A DNA stretch of 64,000 nt from Candidatus Omnitrophota bacterium (GTDB taxonomy: Bacteria; Omnitrophota; Gorgyraeia; JAUYCX01). The notes under the pieces are model-generated. The model searched no databases, was not told the origin of the DNA, and saw only the letters and a program-made list of their open reading frames with translations. This document shows, piece after piece, positions 18,107-26,232 of the stretch. Position 1 is the stretch's first letter; every line of letters begins with the position of its first letter. Position numbers and translations under genes: made by a program. The stretch lies in assembly GCA_030692045.1 (NCBI GenBank), contig JAUYCX010000045.1:62001-126000 (forward strand). The letters run 5' to 3'.

Positions 18107-18178
18107 CAATGACGACACAACTTATAACTTACGTCATCCGCCATTGATTTAGTGGCGGACTCCGTAAGTTATGTCGTT
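18107..18178 (-). repeat. Solo hairpin of the intercistronic repeat family, copy E
   Basis: This is one terminal hairpin of the family, most like the distal hairpin of copy A. AACTTACG (18126-18133) pairs with CGTAAGTT (18163-18170) around CCGCC..GGCGG. It overlaps the 3' end of pth: the last nine codons and the TAA stop (18149-18151) of pth lie inside the hairpin, the stop in its loop. The other end, TCATTGAAAGG on the transcribed strand, runs into the rpsF ribosome-binding site. Confidence 0.8.
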
Positions 18179-18751
18179 ATTTTGATTAAATTCATTCATC
18201 GTCTTAATTACTCCCTGCTTTATCCAGCTTAAAATACAGTCTTTTGCCTTTTTTATAACTGGCAATAGAGACCTCTCCTCTTCTTTGGAAAATGATGCAA
18301 GAACAAAATCCGTTAAATCAGGATTTCTTTTAGTTATGCCAATACCTAATCTCAAACGGCTAAATTGGGTTGCGCCTAATGATTCAATGATTGAATTTAA
18401 ACCATTGTGTCCACCGCTACTCCCCGCCGCCCTAATCCTTAAACTCCCCGACTGCAGATTAACATCATCCAACACTATCAATAAATCTTTAAAATTGATT
18501 TTTTTTCTGGCGATAATCTTTTTAACCGCCTCACCAGAATTATTCATAAATACTAACGGCAGGCATAACAAAACATTTTCATTTTTAATTTTAGCCTGTA
18601 AAATTAAGCTTTGGAGAACCTCGCTTTTTTTAAACCTTAATTTAAATCCTTTAGCCAGCTCACTAACTACCCGAAAGCCTAGATTATGTCGAGATTTTTC
18701 ATAATCCTTGCCAGGATTTCCTAAGCCTACAATTAATTTTAACTTTGCCAC
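18149..18751 (-). CDS. pth: Peptidyl-tRNA hydrolase
   Basis: Pth releases peptides from tRNAs dropped by stalled ribosomes. The 200-aa protein begins LKLIVGLGNPGKDYEKSRHN with the catalytic His at about residue 22, and contains FMNNSGEAVKK, LDDVNLQSGSLRIR and GSSGGHNGLNSI. The C-terminal tail NDITYGVRH is encoded by the hairpin of repeat copy E, so this end of the protein may have been rewritten by the repeat. It follows rplY closely. Confidence 0.96.
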   Translation of the reverse strand: MAKLKLIVGLGNPGKDYEKSRHNLGFRVVSELAKGFKLRFKKSEVLQSLILQAKIKNENVLLCLPLVFMNNSGEAVKKIIARKKINFKDLLIVLDDVNLQSGSLRIRAAGSSGGHNGLNSIIESLGATQFSRLRLGIGITKRNPDLTDFVLASFSKEEERSLLPVIKKAKDCILSWIKQGVIKTMNEFNQNNDITYGVRH

Positions 18752-18755
18752 AAAA

Positions 18756-19484
18756 TTACTTTTCTGTCTTATCTATCTTTTCTGTCTTTTCTGGTTTTTC
18801 TTTCTTCTCGGGCTTCTCTGCCTTGCCCTCTTCTTTTGGTACTTCTTTCTTCTCCTTAATAACCTCTGGCTCAGCAGGCGCGCCTTCCACTGCTACCTCT
18901 TCAACTGCTTCCTTTACTGGAGGCACAACAGATAAAACAACTAAATCAGGGTCGTGTAAAATCTTTATACCTTGCGCTACAACTAAATCCTTAATATGGA
19001 TTGAATCATTTATCTTCAAATTACTTACATCAACCTCGATATTTGAGGGTATTTGTGTTGGCAAACACTCAATTTCTAGATCCCAAAGAAGATGGTCTAA
19101 CAAACCACCCTCCTGCTTTATGCCAATAGGTTCGCCCTTAGCCACAATTGGAACTTTAACCTTAATCTCTTTGGTTAAAGAAATTTGATTAAAATCAATG
19201 TGTATCAACTCATCAGACACAGGGTTGTGTTGCATCTCTTTTATAATCACAGGAATTCCCCTTGATTTCTTGCCATCGCTTTCTACAGTCAAGTTAATAA
19301 TTATATTTTCTCCTTTTTGACTCTTCAAAAGCCTTAAAAAGGTTTTTTTATCTAATTGAATTGATTGTGATTTTTTGCCTTCTCCGTAAACTACACCTGG
19401 GATAAACCCAGAACTACGCAGAGCTTTCGCCTTGTTTTTACCTGTTTCCTTTCTGGCGTTAACTATTAAATCAATCTCCTTCAT
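18756..19484 (-). CDS. rplY: Ribosomal protein bL25 (Ctc/TL5 type)
   Basis: This 242-aa protein binds 5S rRNA. The N-terminal L25 domain (about 1-92) starts EIDLIVNARKETGKNKAKAL; the C-terminal TL5 beta domain (about 95-185) contains VPIVAKGEPIGIKQEGGLLD. The last 55 residues are a low-complexity tail of Lys, Glu and Pro repeats (KPEKKEKPEKTEK-like), longer than usual. It lies between prs and pth, a common arrangement. Confidence 0.95.
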   Translation of the reverse strand: MKEIDLIVNARKETGKNKAKALRSSGFIPGVVYGEGKKSQSIQLDKKTFLRLLKSQKGENIIINLTVESDGKKSRGIPVIIKEMQHNPVSDELIHIDFNQISLTKEIKVKVPIVAKGEPIGIKQEGGLLDHLLWDLEIECLPTQIPSNIEVDVSNLKINDSIHIKDLVVAQGIKILHDPDLVVLSVVPPVKEAVEEVAVEGAPAEPEVIKEKKEVPKEEGKAEKPEKKEKPEKTEKIDKTEK

Positions 19485-19508
19485 TTTTATTCTTGCCTTT
19501 CATTTTAG

Positions 19509-20447
19509 TTAATCAAACAAACAACTAACTGATTCCTCGTTATGAATCCGTTTTATTGCCTCTGCCAACAAGTCAGCAATAGAGAGCACTTTAATCTTAG
19601 GATGTTTTTTATGGTCGCTTAAAGGAATGCTATTGGTAACCACCAACTCTTTCAATGCCTTGCACTTATCTATGCGTTTTATAGCATCGCCAGATAAAAC
19701 CCCGTGGCTAATTGCTGCATAAATATCCAAAGCACCTGCTTTGCTTAAAGCCTCAACTGCCTCAATAACTGAGCTGCCTGTGGCAATTAAATCATCAACT
19801 ATGACTGCGTTTTTTTCTTTTACCTCGCCTAGAATATGTATTGCTTCAGTTTTATCAGGACTAATGCGCCTTTTATCCACAATTGCTAAACCGGCATTTA
19901 GTCTCTTGGCATAGGCACGTGCCATCTTTATCCCCCCCACATCCGGGGAGACAACTGCTAAACCTTTTATCTTCTTGCGCTTAAAATAATCCACAAAGAT
20001 ATTTACTGCAAGCAGATGGTCTAAAGGAATATCAAAAAATCCCTGAATTTGGCCGGCATGCAAATCCATAGTTAAAATCCTGTCTGCGCCAGCAATGGTT
20101 AAAAGATTTGCCACAAGCTTGGCACTAATAGGAACCCTGGGCTGGTCTTTTCTATCCTGACGAGCATATCCATAATATGGTATTACAGCAGTTATGCGCT
20201 GGGCAGAGGCGCGCTTTAATGCGTCAATAAGAATTAAAAGTTCCATAAGTGTGTCATTGGATGGCGGGCTAGTTGGCTGGATGATAAAAACATCCTTGCC
20301 CCTTACATTATCATTAATCTTAACTCTAATCTCACCCTCGCTAAAACGCCCCACAAAAGCATCCCCTAAAGAAATTTTTAGAATTTTACAGATATCCTTG
20401 GCTAACTGCAGATGTGCATTACCAGAAAAAATAGCTAATTTATCCAT
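19509..20447 (-). CDS. prs: Ribose-phosphate pyrophosphokinase
   Basis: Prs makes PRPP from ribose 5-phosphate and ATP, feeding nucleotide, His and NAD synthesis; hisG and nadE lie in the same region. The 312-aa class I enzyme shows RKDQPRVPISAK, DLHAGQIQGFFDIPLDHL, VSPDVGGIKMARAYAKRL and the PRPP loop VIVDDLIATGSSVIEA (about residues 217-232). Confidence 0.97.
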   Translation of the reverse strand: MDKLAIFSGNAHLQLAKDICKILKISLGDAFVGRFSEGEIRVKINDNVRGKDVFIIQPTSPPSNDTLMELLILIDALKRASAQRITAVIPYYGYARQDRKDQPRVPISAKLVANLLTIAGADRILTMDLHAGQIQGFFDIPLDHLLAVNIFVDYFKRKKIKGLAVVSPDVGGIKMARAYAKRLNAGLAIVDKRRISPDKTEAIHILGEVKEKNAVIVDDLIATGSSVIEAVEALSKAGALDIYAAISHGVLSGDAIKRIDKCKALKELVVTNSIPLSDHKKHPKIKVLSIADLLAEAIKRIHNEESVSCLFD

Positions 20448-20464
20448 CTTCTTTCTCCAATCAC

Positions 20465-21727
20465 TTACTTATTCTTTTTCTTCACAATCCTTGCCGGCAC
20501 ACCCAGTGCTACTTTTCCCGAAGGAACATCTTTATGCTTTGTTACTACGCAACCAGCGCCAGTAATTGCTTTTTTACCTATCCTTACAGGTGCTACCAAA
20601 ATTGTATCCGAGCCAATTAATGCCTCGTCATCAATCTTGGTAATATTTTTATTTTCTCCGTCGAAATTAGCTGTTACAACCCCCGCGCCAATATTAACCT
20701 TTTTTCCAACTTGGGCATCCCCTAAAAAACTAAAATGCTTGGCTAATGTGTCTTTACCTATCTTTGAACGGGAAACCTCCACAAAATTACCTAAAACAAC
20801 TGAGTCTTCCACTTTTGTGCCAGGCCTTAGATGACAAAATGGACCAATAGAACAATTCTTTCCAATTATCACATCGCTTTCTATAACTGTAAATGGATAA
20901 ATAATAGTGTCTCTGCCAATTGAGACATGAGGATAGATAAATGTCATCTCAGGGCTTATTATTGTAACACCGCGCTCCATGTGTTCATTTAATATACGAG
21001 TGCGCATAATTTCATTGGCAAGGGCTAAATCACAACGAGTATTTATGCCTAAAGCCTCAAATTTATCTTCGGCTGTAACTGTTTCAATTTTGAACCCTTC
21101 ATTTAAGAAAGTCTCAATAATATCAGTTAAATAAAATTCCTTCTTTTTATTCTTGGGTTTAATTTTATTCAAGGCCTTTAAAAGCTCCGGTGCCTTAAAA
21201 CAATAAACACCCGCATTTATCTCATTAATCTGGCGTTGAAGGCCGCCGGCATCAATGTCTTCGCTAATTTTTGTCACTCGAGAGTAATTATCGCGCACCA
21301 CCCGTCCAAACCCATGTGGATTATCCACATTTGCTGTTAAAAAGGTTGCGCTTGCGCCTGATTGGATATGCGCCTTCATTAAATTATGCATACTCTTAGC
21401 ATTAACCAAAGGATTGTCGCCATTTAAGATTAAACAACTGCCTTTAAAACCTTTTAATTTAGCCAAAGCTATCTTTACTGCATCACCCGTGCCCAAGAGT
21501 TTCTTTTGCATAACTATTTTTATATCCTTATCCAGAATTGCTCGAACCAAATCTGCTCTAAAACCCAAGACTAAGGTTATATCTTTGAGCTTAAGCACTT
21601 TGACATTATCCAACACAAATTCCAGCATCGGCTTGCCGCAGATGGGCTGCATCACCTTAGGCAACTCAGAATTCATACGCACACCTTTTCCCGCGGCTAA
21701 AATTATGACTTTGAAATTCTTATTCAT
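20465..21727 (-). CDS. glmU: Bifunctional UDP-GlcNAc pyrophosphorylase / GlcN-1-P acetyltransferase GlmU
   Basis: GlmU makes UDP-GlcNAc for peptidoglycan and LPS. The pyrophosphorylase domain (1-235) has ILAAGKGVRMNSELPKVMQP. The left-handed beta-helix domain (about 255-400) has the acetyltransferase residues in AKHFSFLGDAQVGKKVNIGAG (in outline) and VVTKHKDVPSGKVALGVPAR. At 420 aa it is somewhat shorter than the E. coli enzyme (456), mostly at the end. It is followed by prs. Confidence 0.93.
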   Translation of the reverse strand: MNKNFKVIILAAGKGVRMNSELPKVMQPICGKPMLEFVLDNVKVLKLKDITLVLGFRADLVRAILDKDIKIVMQKKLLGTGDAVKIALAKLKGFKGSCLILNGDNPLVNAKSMHNLMKAHIQSGASATFLTANVDNPHGFGRVVRDNYSRVTKISEDIDAGGLQRQINEINAGVYCFKAPELLKALNKIKPKNKKKEFYLTDIIETFLNEGFKIETVTAEDKFEALGINTRCDLALANEIMRTRILNEHMERGVTIISPEMTFIYPHVSIGRDTIIYPFTVIESDVIIGKNCSIGPFCHLRPGTKVEDSVVLGNFVEVSRSKIGKDTLAKHFSFLGDAQVGKKVNIGAGVVTANFDGENKNITKIDDEALIGSDTILVAPVRIGKKAITGAGCVVTKHKDVPSGKVALGVPARIVKKKNK

Positions 21728-21765
21728 CTTGCCTCTTTTCTAAAAAAACTAAATTATAAATTAAG

Positions 21766-21836
21766 CTGCCCGGTGAGGATTCGAACCTCAAAACCAAGAC
21801 CCAAATTCTTGTGTGTTACCATTACACTACCGGGCA
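21766..21836 (-). tRNA. tRNA-Gln (anticodon TTG)
   Basis: A full cloverleaf can be drawn on the minus strand: acceptor TGCCCGG/CCGGGCA (21830-21836 and 21767-21773), D-stem GTGT/ACAC, anticodon stem CAAGA/TCTTG with loop ATTTGGG and anticodon TTG, and T-arm TGAGG-TTCGAAT-CCTCA. The discriminator base is G and no CCA is encoded. It lies between spoVG and glmU and is probably co-transcribed with them. Confidence 0.96.
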
Positions 21837-21842
21837 AGATTT

Positions 21843-22271
21843 TTAAAAAGCACTGCTTTGATTAGAATTATTTGAATTGCCTTGACCGGTTGGACCCTTG
21901 GCTTTTTCTTTTCCGAAAGACTCTAAAACCTTTTTCTGGAGGTATTCCCTGAAAGACTGCGTAATGGGATGAGCGATATCGCGGTGTTCGGATGAAGAAG
22001 CGATATCTTCTGGACCCAATGGTCTGGGAACAAAGGGCAGACTTGTCCCGCACTGATTGCAAAATTTAGAGCGCATTTCATTGCGGAAGCCACACTTTGG
22101 ACAGGCAGATTTAAGCTTTCTGGATGGCATAGCAATAAACAAGCCACTTGAACCCTCGATTACCTTAATGTTGCGCACCACAAATGCGTTATCAAAGGTT
22201 ACCGTGGCATAAGCTTTTAATTTCTTATCTATGCCTTCTTTTAAGAATATCCTTACCTCAGTTATCTCCAT
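21843..22271 (-). CDS. spoVG: SpoVG-family regulator with inserted zinc ribbon
   Basis: SpoVG proteins are small DNA/RNA-binding regulators. The normal halves are present: EITEVRIFLKEGIDKKLKAYATVTFDNAFVVRNIKVIEG-type sequence (residues 2-40) with GLFIAMPSRK (43-52), and EHRDIAHPITQSFREYLQ (95-112). Between them is an insertion of about 40 residues with CPKC (57-60) and CNQC (71-74), a zinc-ribbon pattern, followed by a Pro-rich linker. The C-terminus is rich in Gly, Asn and Ser. A good SD AAAGGAGGT precedes it. Function here is unknown. Confidence 0.9.
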   Translation of the reverse strand: MEITEVRIFLKEGIDKKLKAYATVTFDNAFVVRNIKVIEGSSGLFIAMPSRKLKSACPKCGFRNEMRSKFCNQCGTSLPFVPRPLGPEDIASSSEHRDIAHPITQSFREYLQKKVLESFGKEKAKGPTGQGNSNNSNQSSAF

Positions 22272-22334
22272 AGTAGCTGTACCTCCTTTTGCCTAAAAAC
22301 TAGTCTGTAATTTAAGTCTTTTAAATTGGTGTGT

Positions 22335-23204
22335 TTAATAAGTCTTGACTGCAAAAAAATCTGCCGCCAGTTTGTTTTTAAGCCTTTTTATAAGTAGTTG
22401 CGCCTCCTTTCGGGAATTAACCAAACTAAATATCGCCGACCCACTTCCAGAGATAGCGGGCGACCTTACTCCCAACCCCTTTAATTTTTCTTTTATACTT
22501 AATAAGCCTGGAAGGCACTTAGAAGCTGCTTCCTCCAAGTCATTCATAACCAATTTACTTAAAAGGCTGGCTGAATTTTTCTTCAAAGCGTGAATTAGAA
22601 TATTAACATTAACTTTATTCTTTGTCAACTTTAAATTTAGCTTATGATATACCCTGGGTGTGGAAAGCCTTTGATAGGGAACCACTAAAATATGCCATAA
22701 CGGCTTAATACCAGAAAGGCAAAAAATCCTTTCTCCCCTGCCTCTACCCACAGCAAAACTCTTTTGAGAAACAAAAAAGGCTACATCTGAACCCAATTCC
22801 TTAGCTAATCTTAAAAGGATCTTCTTAGATAACCTCAAGTGCCACAAATTGTTTAATCCCATTAGAACAAAGGCGGCGTTGCTTGAACCTCCGCCCAAAC
22901 CAGCAGCTACTGGAATGCGTTTGATAAGTGTAATATCTACACCTTTATCAATTGAAAATTCCTTTTTTAATAAATTTGCCGCCTTAAAACAAAGATTAGA
23001 GTTGTTTTTAGGCACATCGGGATGCTCACAAAAAAACCGAATCTCGTTTAGAGCATTTTTCTTAAGCTTTATGGTATCAAAGAGATTTATGCGTTCAAAA
23101 ATAGTCTCAATATTATGAAATCCGTCTTTTCTTTTGTTGAGCACTCTTAAGTAGAGATTAATTTTGGCAGGAGATTTTAAGGTAATGCTGCTCATTGTAG
23201 GCAA
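22335..23204 (-). CDS. ispE: 4-diphosphocytidyl-2-C-methyl-D-erythritol kinase IspE
   Basis: IspE is the GHMP kinase of the MEP isoprenoid pathway. The 289-aa protein has SPAKINLYLRVLNKRKDGFH near the N-terminus, the ATP-binding PVAAGLGGGSSNAAF (about residues 92-106), and AISGSGSAIFSLV near the end. Family length is typical. It lies between spoVG and the transketolase genes. Confidence 0.95.
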   Translation of the reverse strand: MPTMSSITLKSPAKINLYLRVLNKRKDGFHNIETIFERINLFDTIKLKKNALNEIRFFCEHPDVPKNNSNLCFKAANLLKKEFSIDKGVDITLIKRIPVAAGLGGGSSNAAFVLMGLNNLWHLRLSKKILLRLAKELGSDVAFFVSQKSFAVGRGRGERIFCLSGIKPLWHILVVPYQRLSTPRVYHKLNLKLTKNKVNVNILIHALKKNSASLLSKLVMNDLEEAASKCLPGLLSIKEKLKGLGVRSPAISGSGSAIFSLVNSRKEAQLLIKRLKNKLAADFFAVKTY

Positions 23205-23210
23205 GAGTAA

Positions 23211-24134
23211 TTAGAGTAGTTTTTTTGCGGTTTTGACAATATCCTCAGTTGTAAGATTATATTCCTTTAAAAGTTCATCTGGTTCGCCGGATTGGCCAAA
23301 TCTTTTTTTAACGCCCACCCTTAAAACTTTGGTGGGAAAATTTTCAGCTACCACCTCATCGATTGCCGAGGCCAAGCCTCCCACAACCGAATGCTCTTCA
23401 CAAACTACAATCCCCTTGGTTTCCTTGGCGGCTTTAATCACGATTTCTCTATCCAGAGGGTTTATGGTGTGAATATTGATAACTCGGCTATTAATCTTTT
23501 CCTTTTCTAAGGCTAAAGCCGCTTCTTGCGCCTTTGCCACCATAATTCCACAGGCAAAAATGGTTATATCCTTGCCATCTCTTAAAATATAGCCCTTGCC
23601 TAATTCAAATTTCTTCTTTCCTTCGATAGTAGGAATCTTGCAACGGCCAAGTCTTACATAAACTGGACCTTTGTGATGATAAGCTGCAATTATTGCCTCG
23701 CGCGTTTCTGGGCCGTCGCAGGGAACAATTATGCTCATATTGCAAATTGCTCTCATAAGAGCGATATCCTCAATTGCCTGATGGCTGCTGCCATCAGGTC
23801 CAACAGTTAAACCAGCATGGGAGGCAACAATCTTAACATTAAAATTATTATAACAGATGGTATTCCTAACCTGGTCCCAGGCCCTGCCTGTGGCAAACAT
23901 GGCAAAGGTAGAGGCAAACACAACCTTACCACAAGACGCCAAGCCTGCGGCGGTTGCCATCATATTCTGCTCAGCTACACCGAAATTAAAGAATCTTTCT
24001 GGAAATTCTCTGGCAAACAACTGGGTGCGGGTAGAGCCAGATAAATCTGCATCCAACACAACTATGTTGGGACTGCTTTTACCCAACTCCACTAATGTTT
24101 TACCATAAATATCGCGCTGGTATAATAATTCCAT
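23211..24134 (-). CDS. Transketolase, C-terminal subunit
   Basis: This 307-aa half carries the pyrimidine-binding and C-terminal domains of a split transketolase. Motifs are LDADLSGSTRTQLFAREFPE, FFNFGVAEQNMMATAAGLA (with the catalytic Glu that activates thiamine diphosphate) and HAGLTVGPDGSSHQAIEDIAL (in outline). It lies 19 bp downstream of the N-terminal half. Two-gene transketolases are common in anaerobes and archaea, so this is not a frameshift. Confidence 0.93.
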   Translation of the reverse strand: MELLYQRDIYGKTLVELGKSSPNIVVLDADLSGSTRTQLFAREFPERFFNFGVAEQNMMATAAGLASCGKVVFASTFAMFATGRAWDQVRNTICYNNFNVKIVASHAGLTVGPDGSSHQAIEDIALMRAICNMSIIVPCDGPETREAIIAAYHHKGPVYVRLGRCKIPTIEGKKKFELGKGYILRDGKDITIFACGIMVAKAQEAALALEKEKINSRVINIHTINPLDREIVIKAAKETKGIVVCEEHSVVGGLASAIDEVVAENFPTKVLRVGVKKRFGQSGEPDELLKEYNLTTEDIVKTAKKLL

Positions 24135-24153
24135 CTCAATAACTAAAAACTCG

Positions 24154-24981
24154 CTATTCCAATTCCTTCAAAGCTATTTGTTCTTCTTCCTTGGTCGGCG
24201 AACGGCCGTGAAAATCAACTACATTTTCCATAAATGAAACACCCTTGCCCTTGATGGTATGAGCAATGATAATTGTGGGTTTGCCTTTGATAGATTTGGC
24301 CTCATCAAAGGCTTGTAAAATTTGCTTGATATCGTGTCCATCTATTACAACAGTATGCCAACCAAAGGAACGCCACTTATCCACAATTGGCTCCAAATTC
24401 ATAATTTCATCGGTTTTACCGTCTATCTGATAGTGGTTATAATCCAAAATTGCGCAGAGGTTTTCGCATTTATAGTGGCTAGAAGCCATGGCCGCCTCCC
24501 AAATATTACCCTCCTGAATTTCTCCGTCACCCAAGAGGCAATAAACGCGATAATCCTTTTTATCTAACTTGCCAGCTAAAGCCATGCCCAGAGCCACAGA
24601 CAAACCCTGACCCAAAGAACCGCTGGCAACATCCACGCCGGGAGCTCTCCTATCAGGATGGCCCTGAAGAATACTACCTAATCTTCTTAAGGTCCAGAGT
24701 TCCTTTTCTGGAAAATAACCTAACTGAACCAAAACCGCATACCACAAAGGACAGCAATGTCCTTTGGACATATGAAATCTATCCCTGTTGGGCCAAGCGG
24801 GGTCTGCGGGCTTGTGTCTTAAGACTGCGTGGAATAAACAACAGATAAGCTCTGTTGCAGAAAGGCTTCCTCCAGGATGGCCCGAACCTGCCTGGGCTAA
24901 CATTTTGACAATAAGTCTACGAACTTCCTTAACCTTTTCTTCTAATTGCTTAATTTGTGCCTCTGGAAACTCTTTATTCAT
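24154..24981 (-). CDS. Transketolase, N-terminal subunit
   Basis: This 275-aa half binds the diphosphate of thiamine diphosphate. It shows GSGHPGGSLSATEL, MSKGHCCPLWYAVL, GSLGQGLSVALGMA and the metal/ThDP motif GDGEIQEGNIWEAA continuing to LDYNHYQIDG. Together with the next gene it forms the heterotetrameric enzyme of the non-oxidative pentose phosphate pathway. It overlaps the TPR gene by 8 bp. Confidence 0.94.
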   Translation of the reverse strand: MNKEFPEAQIKQLEEKVKEVRRLIVKMLAQAGSGHPGGSLSATELICCLFHAVLRHKPADPAWPNRDRFHMSKGHCCPLWYAVLVQLGYFPEKELWTLRRLGSILQGHPDRRAPGVDVASGSLGQGLSVALGMALAGKLDKKDYRVYCLLGDGEIQEGNIWEAAMASSHYKCENLCAILDYNHYQIDGKTDEIMNLEPIVDKWRSFGWHTVVIDGHDIKQILQAFDEAKSIKGKPTIIIAHTIKGKGVSFMENVVDFHGRSPTKEEEQIALKELE

Positions 24982-25975
24982 TTATCTTTGGTTTTTCTAA
25001 ATCTTTAAGTTTATCCTTTAAATCCGATTGTTGCGGATTTAGTTCTAAAGAACGCAGCCAAGCTTTTCTTGCCTTTTCTTTCTCATTAATCTTTAAATAA
25101 ACCTGCGCCAAATGATTTAATATTTCAGAATCCTCTAAACCTTTGCTTGCTTTTTCCAATTCCTTCAGGGCTTCCTCGTAATGTCCTTTTTTAAAATAAA
25201 CCCAACCCAAGCTATCCAAATAAGCACTGTTTTGGGGGTCAATTTCCAGAGCGGCTTTAATCAAGGATAGCGCTTCATCCAAATTCAAACCTTCTTGTGC
25301 ATACAGATAACCTAAGGAATTCAGACTATCAGCATGTTTTGGGTTGACTTTAATTGCCTGTTTAAAAAACTCAATTGCTTCTTTGCGAGAGCCCTTTTCT
25401 TCATACGAGCTTGCCAAAAAGAATAGGGCATCCACATTTTTGGGCTCTAAAATTAGTATTTTCTTAAACTGCTTTATAGCTTCATCAAACTTATTCTGTG
25501 AAAAATAAAGCTGGCCTAGATATTTGAATGCCTGAATATTTTGGGGGTTTTCTTGAGAAACTTTTTTTAGGATTGTTTCGTACTGAGTATTTGCTTCATC
25601 AAACTTTTTTAAAGATGTGTAAAGCAGGGCTAAAAAATAGCGGCTTTCTAAATCCTCGACATTGAATTTGCTGGCGAGTTTAAACTCTGAGACTGCCTCC
25701 TGAAGTAAGCCCACTTTTACGTAATCAGCTCCCAATCTAAGATGTGCGCTAAAACTTGTGAAATCAAATTCAATTGCCTTTTTGTATTCGGCAATTGCCT
25801 TGTCTGTTATGCCCTGCCAATCGTAGATAAGGCCCATTGTATAATGTGCCAGACCCAAAGATTCTCTTTTTATTTGAGAAGCAGCAAGGCTTTGCTTAAG
25901 GTTAAAACCTAAAATAATAACAACACTAAGAATTCCAATCCTCAAAAGCTGCGAAGGAACCCCAACTCGCGACAT
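24974..25975 (-). CDS. Tetratricopeptide repeat protein, membrane-anchored or exported
   Basis: This 333-aa protein has an N-terminal hydrophobic segment (about residues 10-31) that is a signal peptide or anchor, then about eight TPR units of 34 residues (for example around YTMGLIYDWQGITDKAIAEY and YLGQLYFSQNKFDEAIKQF), and a charged C-terminus. TPR arrays bind other proteins; the partner is not predictable. It starts 3 bp after the stop of the small ribosomal gene and overlaps the transketolase gene. Confidence 0.8.
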   Translation of the reverse strand: MSRVGVPSQLLRIGILSVVIILGFNLKQSLAASQIKRESLGLAHYTMGLIYDWQGITDKAIAEYKKAIEFDFTSFSAHLRLGADYVKVGLLQEAVSEFKLASKFNVEDLESRYFLALLYTSLKKFDEANTQYETILKKVSQENPQNIQAFKYLGQLYFSQNKFDEAIKQFKKILILEPKNVDALFFLASSYEEKGSRKEAIEFFKQAIKVNPKHADSLNSLGYLYAQEGLNLDEALSLIKAALEIDPQNSAYLDSLGWVYFKKGHYEEALKELEKASKGLEDSEILNHLAQVYLKINEKEKARKAWLRSLELNPQQSDLKDKLKDLEKPKINE

Positions 25976-25978
25976 TCT

Positions 25979-26077
25979 TTACCAAGCTCTCTTCTTCTTA
26001 TGCCTTAAGAGCTTTCTCATCTTTTTTCTTTTGTGGGTGCGAATTTTACGCTTTTTGCGTTTTCTGCCGCAAGGCAT
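25979..26077 (-). CDS. AURKAIP1/COX24-domain small ribosomal protein (bS22/mS38-like)
   Basis: This 32-codon ORF encodes an extremely basic peptide beginning MPCGRKRKKRKIRTHKRKK, with about 20 Lys/Arg and the K-K-R-K-x-x-x-H-K-R-K-K pattern of the AURKAIP1/COX24 domain. Relatives are mitochondrial mS38 and mycobacterial bS22, which bind the small subunit near the decoding centre. The ATG is preceded by GGAAAGGAGAT. It ends in HKKKRAW, 3 bp before the TPR gene. The family match rests on recognition of the pattern, not a search. Confidence 0.8.
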   Translation of the reverse strand: MPCGRKRKKRKIRTHKRKKMRKLLRHKKKRAW

Positions 26078-26118
26078 TTGAAATCTCCTTTCCTTTCATG
26101 GCTTTGTTATGTAAAGGT

Positions 26119-26205
26119 TCAAACCCTAAACTCAAAACGTAGTTTTGAATTTTGGGTTTTGGATTTTGGTTTTGTTTAGGATTTAGGGTTTGGGGTTTAG
26201 GATTT
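26119..26205. repeat. Hairpin plus degenerate G/T-rich (TTTAGGG-like) tract
   Basis: Between hisG and the small ribosomal gene, TCAAAAC/GTTTTGA (26132-26138/26142-26148) lies inside AAACCC/GGGTTT (26121-26126/26154-26159). A tract of degenerate units follows (GGATTTT, GGTTTTG, TTTAGG, ATTTAGGG, TTTGGGG) to about 26205 on the plus strand. It could form a weak G-quadruplex. It does not encode a gene. Confidence 0.6.
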
Positions 26206-26232
26206 AAATTCATCTAAGTTAACAGTGCCACT

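Noticed and set aside
1-18178. CRISPR array or attC-like integron sites for the repeated elements.
   Set aside because: The copies are thousands of bases apart, each between housekeeping genes, with no regular spacers or integrase.
21868-22147. Two further minus-strand frames inside spoVG.
   Set aside because: They are alternative frames of the same DNA; only the spoVG frame has recognisable motifs and an SD.
23211-24981. Transketolase broken by a frameshift.
   Set aside because: Each half starts and ends cleanly with a short spacer and all motifs; split transketolase is a normal form.
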